Source of the DNA: PFL42 sp963789825
GTDB taxonomy: Bacteria; Chloroflexota; Anaerolineae; Anaerolineales; E44-bin32
DNA length: 64,000 nucleotides
Direction: 5' to 3'
Assembly: GCA_963789825.1 (NCBI GenBank)
Contig: CAWBME010000006.1
Span: 310,001-374,000 of the forward strand
This document shows, piece by piece, positions 61,488 to 64,000 of this stretch. The number at the start of each line of letters is the position of its first letter. The first letter of the stretch is position 1. The translations under genes were made by a program, and so were the position numbers. The notes beneath the pieces were generated by a model. That model saw only the letters and a program-made list of their open reading frames with translations, was not told where the DNA came from and ran no database searches.

Positions 61488-62318
61488 TCACGGCCCCGGC
61501 TGCGTCGTGAGTGGAGCGAAGCTTGTAACGACCAAGAGGATTTCCAGATCCTCGAAGTCCACACTCGGCGTGATCACCGCCTGCTGGAACACTTCAAAAT
61601 CCCGCCGCCGCACACTGATGACCTGGCCGACTGGGATCTGGGCCGGGTAGTTGCCGCCCAGGCCGGAGGTGAGGACGAGCTCCCCGGGGACAACCTCGGC
61701 ATCCTGGTCGATCAAGTCGATGCGCAACTCGCCGTTGGGTTGCGCCGAAGTCACTCCGTCGACGCGGCTGTCCTGGAGGCGGACGTTGACTGCTTCCTCG
61801 GGATCGGTGATCAGCGCCAGGCGCGAGGCGCTCGGGTAGACCTCGATGATCCGTCCCACCAGGCCGGCTTGGTTGACGACCGGCATTCCCCGCGCGAGCC
61901 CGTCATCGGTCCCGGCGTCGATCCACAGTGCCCGCAGGAAGGGACTGGTGTCACTGCCGATCACGCGTGAGGCAACATAGCGGTTCTGAGGCGCGCCGCG
62001 GGCGAAGTTCAACAAGGCGGCCAGGGTGTCGACCTCAGCCGCCTGCTCGCGCAGCGTGATCACTTCCTGCTGCAGGCGTGCCACTTCGGCCTCCAGCTCA
62101 GCGTTGCGCCCGCGCAGGGTGGCGACGTCGCCGGGGGAGGAGGCCAGGTCGCGCAGCGCCGCCAGGCGGGGGGCGATCGCCCCTTGCAGCGCCGCCAACG
62201 GCCGAAGCGCTAGTCCCTCCACCGGGCGCAGGTAACCGGCCTGGCTGAGAATGAGCACGCTCAACGCCAGCAGGAGCAGGGAAGCGGTGATCAGCGCGCG
62301 AGGGGAGAAGCGTGGCAT
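61488..62318 (-). CDS. mreC: Rod shape-determining protein MreC
   Basis: A 276-residue protein: one helix (about 11-29), a coiled coil (about 65-100, LRGRNAELEAEVARLQQEV) and a beta-rich periplasmic part with VASRVIGSDTSPFLRALWID and AGLVGRIIEVYPSASRLALITDPE, both MreC signatures. It links MreB filaments to PBP2. It lies between mreB and mreD in the usual order. Confidence 0.93.
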   Translation of the reverse strand: MPRFSPRALITASLLLLALSVLILSQAGYLRPVEGLALRPLAALQGAIAPRLAALRDLASSPGDVATLRGRNAELEAEVARLQQEVITLREQAAEVDTLAALLNFARGAPQNRYVASRVIGSDTSPFLRALWIDAGTDDGLARGMPVVNQAGLVGRIIEVYPSASRLALITDPEEAVNVRLQDSRVDGVTSAQPNGELRIDLIDQDAEVVPGELVLTSGLGGNYPAQIPVGQVISVRRRDFEVFQQAVITPSVDFEDLEILLVVTSFAPLTTQPGP

Positions 62319-62357
62319 GCCTGACCGTAAGCCTGGACCTGTCGCTGGTCCACCGCG

Positions 62358-63416
62358 TCAGACTGTCGGCCGGTTGAGGCCGATCAGGAACTTGCGATTG
62401 AGCTCGAGGTTCTCCAGGATCGCGCTGGCGCCGCGCACGACGCACGTCATCGGATCCTCGGCGACCCAGACGCGCATTCGCAGCTCGGACGACAGCCGCT
62501 CTGCCATGCCCTGCAGCAGCGAGCCGCCGCCGGCCAGGCCGATGCCGCTGTCCATCAGGTCGGCCACGATCTCCGGCGGGACCTCGTCCAGGGCGTCCTT
62601 GATCGTCTGGACGATGATGCGCACGGAACCGGAAAGCGCTTCGCGGACCTCCACCGAAGAGACCTCGACCGCCTCGGGTAGGCCGCTGACCAGGTTGCGC
62701 CCACGCACGCTAGTCATCCGCTCCTCCTTCAGTGGGTAGGCCGACCCGATGGTGATCTTGACGCGCTCCGCCATCCGCTCACCGATGAGCAAGTTGTACT
62801 TGTTACGCACGTAGGAGACGACGTCCTGATCCATCTCATCGCCGGCGACCCGCAGCGAGCGGGAGACCACGATCCCTCCCATGGAGAATACGGCGAGTTC
62901 CGTGGTGCCGCCGCCGATGTCCACGATCATCGAGCCGTGCACTTCGCCCAGCGCGAGCCCCGCTCCCAAAGCGGCGGCGGTGGGCTCTTCGATCAGGAAC
63001 GCCTGGCGTGCGCCGGCTGCCATGGTGGCGTCATAGACTGCACGCTTCTCCACCTCGGTCGCCCCGCTCGGCACGCCGACAACCACCCTTGGCCGGGGAA
63101 TCGGGACGATGCTTTGTTCGTGGGCCTTGCCGATGAAGTATTCCAGCATGGCCTCGGTGATCTCGAACTCCGAGATAACCCCGTCCCGCAGCGGGCGCAG
63201 GGCGACCACATTGGCCGGCGTGCGGCCAACCATCTCTTTGGCCTCGGCGCCAATCGCCAGCGGCCGTTTGCTCTTCTTCTCGATCGCAACCCACGAGGGT
63301 TCGTTGATGACAATGCCCCTGCCGCGGACGCTGACCAGCGTGTTGGCGGTTCCCAGGTCAATTCCGATGTCCAGGGAAAACAGCCCTAGGAACCAGGTGA
63401 GCGGATTGACAGCCAA
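62358..63416 (-). CDS. mreB: Rod shape-determining actin homologue MreB
   Basis: A 352-residue actin-fold ATPase. Phosphate 1 motif DIGIDLGTANTLVSVRGRG, phosphate 2 VDIGGGTTELAVFS and adenosine motif GIGLAGGGSLLQGM are complete. It polymerises at the membrane and guides wall synthesis. The start is TTG 63416, supported by GGAGG 7 nt upstream and by the lack of any ATG or GTG before the first motif. It heads the eight-gene morphogenesis run to rodA. Confidence 0.96.
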   Translation of the reverse strand: MAVNPLTWFLGLFSLDIGIDLGTANTLVSVRGRGIVINEPSWVAIEKKSKRPLAIGAEAKEMVGRTPANVVALRPLRDGVISEFEITEAMLEYFIGKAHEQSIVPIPRPRVVVGVPSGATEVEKRAVYDATMAAGARQAFLIEEPTAAALGAGLALGEVHGSMIVDIGGGTTELAVFSMGGIVVSRSLRVAGDEMDQDVVSYVRNKYNLLIGERMAERVKITIGSAYPLKEERMTSVRGRNLVSGLPEAVEVSSVEVREALSGSVRIIVQTIKDALDEVPPEIVADLMDSGIGLAGGGSLLQGMAERLSSELRMRVWVAEDPMTCVVRGASAILENLELNRKFLIGLNRPTV

Positions 63417-63453
63417 CGCGAAGCCTCCGCCGCCGGATTGCGGGCGAAAAGGG

Positions 63454-63459
63454 ATTATA
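63454..63459 (-). promoter_or_regulatory. -10 box of the mreB operon
   Basis: Perfect TATAAT on the minus strand (63459-63454), 37 nt before the TTG start. The -35 region is poor. Confidence 0.5.
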
Positions 63460-63530
63460 GCATGGGGGTTCGGTGGCAGCCCTCGCCAGCGTTATGTCTA
63501 ATGGATCGCTAATCCATGCCGCCCGGGGAC

Positions 63531-63536
63531 TATAAT
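63531..63536 (+). promoter_or_regulatory. -10 box of tilS
   Basis: Perfect TATAAT ending 9 nt before TTG 63546. A short inverted repeat, ATGGAT/ATCCAT (63501-63517), covers the expected -35 region. Confidence 0.5.
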
Positions 63537-63545
63537 CCCCACGAC

Positions 63546-64000
63546 TTGGATACCTTCGTCCCCCGAGTGCATGACTTCATCACCCAGCGCCGGCTGCTCC
63601 AGCCCGCCAGCCGCGTGGTTGCGGCTGTCTCGGGCGGTGCGGACAGCATGGCGCTGCTCGACTGCCTACGCTCGCTGGGTTATTCGGTGGTTGTGGCCCA
63701 TCTCGATCACGGGATGCGCCCCGGAAGCTGGGACGAAGCCGAACAAGTGCTACGCCAGGCGGCCCAGAGGGGGGTCCCGGCGATTGCCGAGGCTTGCGTT
63801 GTGCCGAAAGCGGCTGCGCCCGGCGAGAACCTCGAAGCGGCGGCGCGCAGGCTGCGCTACGCCTTCCTGGCGCGGGTGGCTATGGAGACCGGCTCCGTGG
63901 CGGTCGCGACCGGCCACACCGCCGACGATCAGATCGAGACCTTCCTGCTTCACCTTCTGCGGGGAAGCGGAACCCAGGGGCTGCGCGGAATGCTCCCCGA
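63546..64000 (+). CDS. tilS: tRNA(Ile)-lysidine synthase, N-terminal part
   Basis: The frame runs off the right edge (151 codons seen). The PP-loop ATP pyrophosphatase motif VVAAVSGGADSMALLDCL is at about residues 22-39, followed by VVAHLDHGMRPGS and ATGHTADDQIETFLLHLLRGSG, which are diagnostic of TilS. The enzyme modifies the CAU anticodon of tRNA-Ile2 to lysidine, which is essential for AUA decoding. TTG 63546 fits the nearby -10 box; GTG 63567 is the alternative start. Confidence 0.93.
   Translation, partial: MDTFVPRVHDFITQRRLLQPASRVVAAVSGGADSMALLDCLRSLGYSVVVAHLDHGMRPGSWDEAEQVLRQAAQRGVPAIAEACVVPKAAAPGENLEAAARRLRYAFLARVAMETGSVAVATGHTADDQIETFLLHLLRGSGTQGLRGMLP

Noticed and set aside
1..64000. 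CRISPR arrays, rRNA genes or an intact prophage
   Set aside because: No regularly spaced short repeats, rRNA-like sequence or phage structural genes were seen; the only regular repeat is the set of three tRNA-derived copies.

Overview
The window is 64 kb of GC-rich, gene-dense bacterial chromosome. Gene content suggests an uncultivated Chloroflexota bacterium, probably of the Anaerolineae or a neighbouring class. This is inference from gene families: long GT-C/YfhO-like membrane proteins, a CT398-type zinc-ribbon protein, an archaeal-type phosphoglycerate mutase, a glutaredoxin-DUF2085 fusion, many GAF and Ser/Thr-kinase proteins, and a yvcK-gap-pgk unit. No rRNA gene, CRISPR array or intact prophage is visible. 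Both ends cut genes (ccdA-like on the left, tilS on the right).

Layout. 0-4 kb (+): thiol-redox proteins (CcdA end, TlpA-like, glutaredoxin-DUF2085), then pgeF-yggS-yggT-yggU. 3.9-7.0 kb (-): a membrane-anchored NACHT-HEAT ATPase behind a coiled-coil zinc-ribbon protein. 7.1-15.7 kb (+): five large membrane proteins in an A-B-A'-B' tandem plus one more, probably envelope glycan or glycolipid synthesis. 15.8-20.3 kb (+): MoxR ATPase, DUF58, a membrane spermidine-synthase-like protein and a TIGR01906 protein. 20.9-23.3 kb (-): apgM and a sugar-ABC ATPase. 23.4-27.1 kb (+): yvcK-gap-pgk, bounded by a clear promoter and a perfect intrinsic terminator. 27.2-28.9 kb (+): a Ser/Thr kinase with a TPR-like tail. 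29.3-36.3 kb (-): phosphohexomutase, tatD, polyprenyl synthase, an RsbV/RsbW/GAF-PP2C partner-switching set and upp. 36.6-43.2 kb (+): rpsF-ssb-rpsR, a parvulin-type PPIase, relA/spoT, moeA, VKOR and a small 4-Cys acidic protein. 43.3-48.2 kb (-): S1 protein, peptide-type solute-binding protein, secG, prfB (with the RF2 programmed frameshift) and ftsY. 48.2-54.3 kb: an accessory stretch with two degenerate tRNA-Gln copies, an intact tRNA-Gln, a transposase remnant, a lipoprotein and a receptor-like kinase. 54.4-63.4 kb (-): gltX, then a morphogenesis cluster that reads, in transcription order, mreB-mreC-mreD-mrdA-minC-minD-minE-rodA.

Two features colour the reading. First, several promoters place the -10 box only 6-9 nt upstream of the start codon, so leaderless mRNAs seem common. 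Second, at least a dozen genes, including essential ones (yvcK, prfB, ftsY), are split by apparent single-base frameshifts. Most look like one extra base and are best explained by uncorrected sequence errors rather than gene decay. The RF2 site in prfB is a separate, genuine programmed event. Genes with such breaks are given as single spans with the approximate break position.
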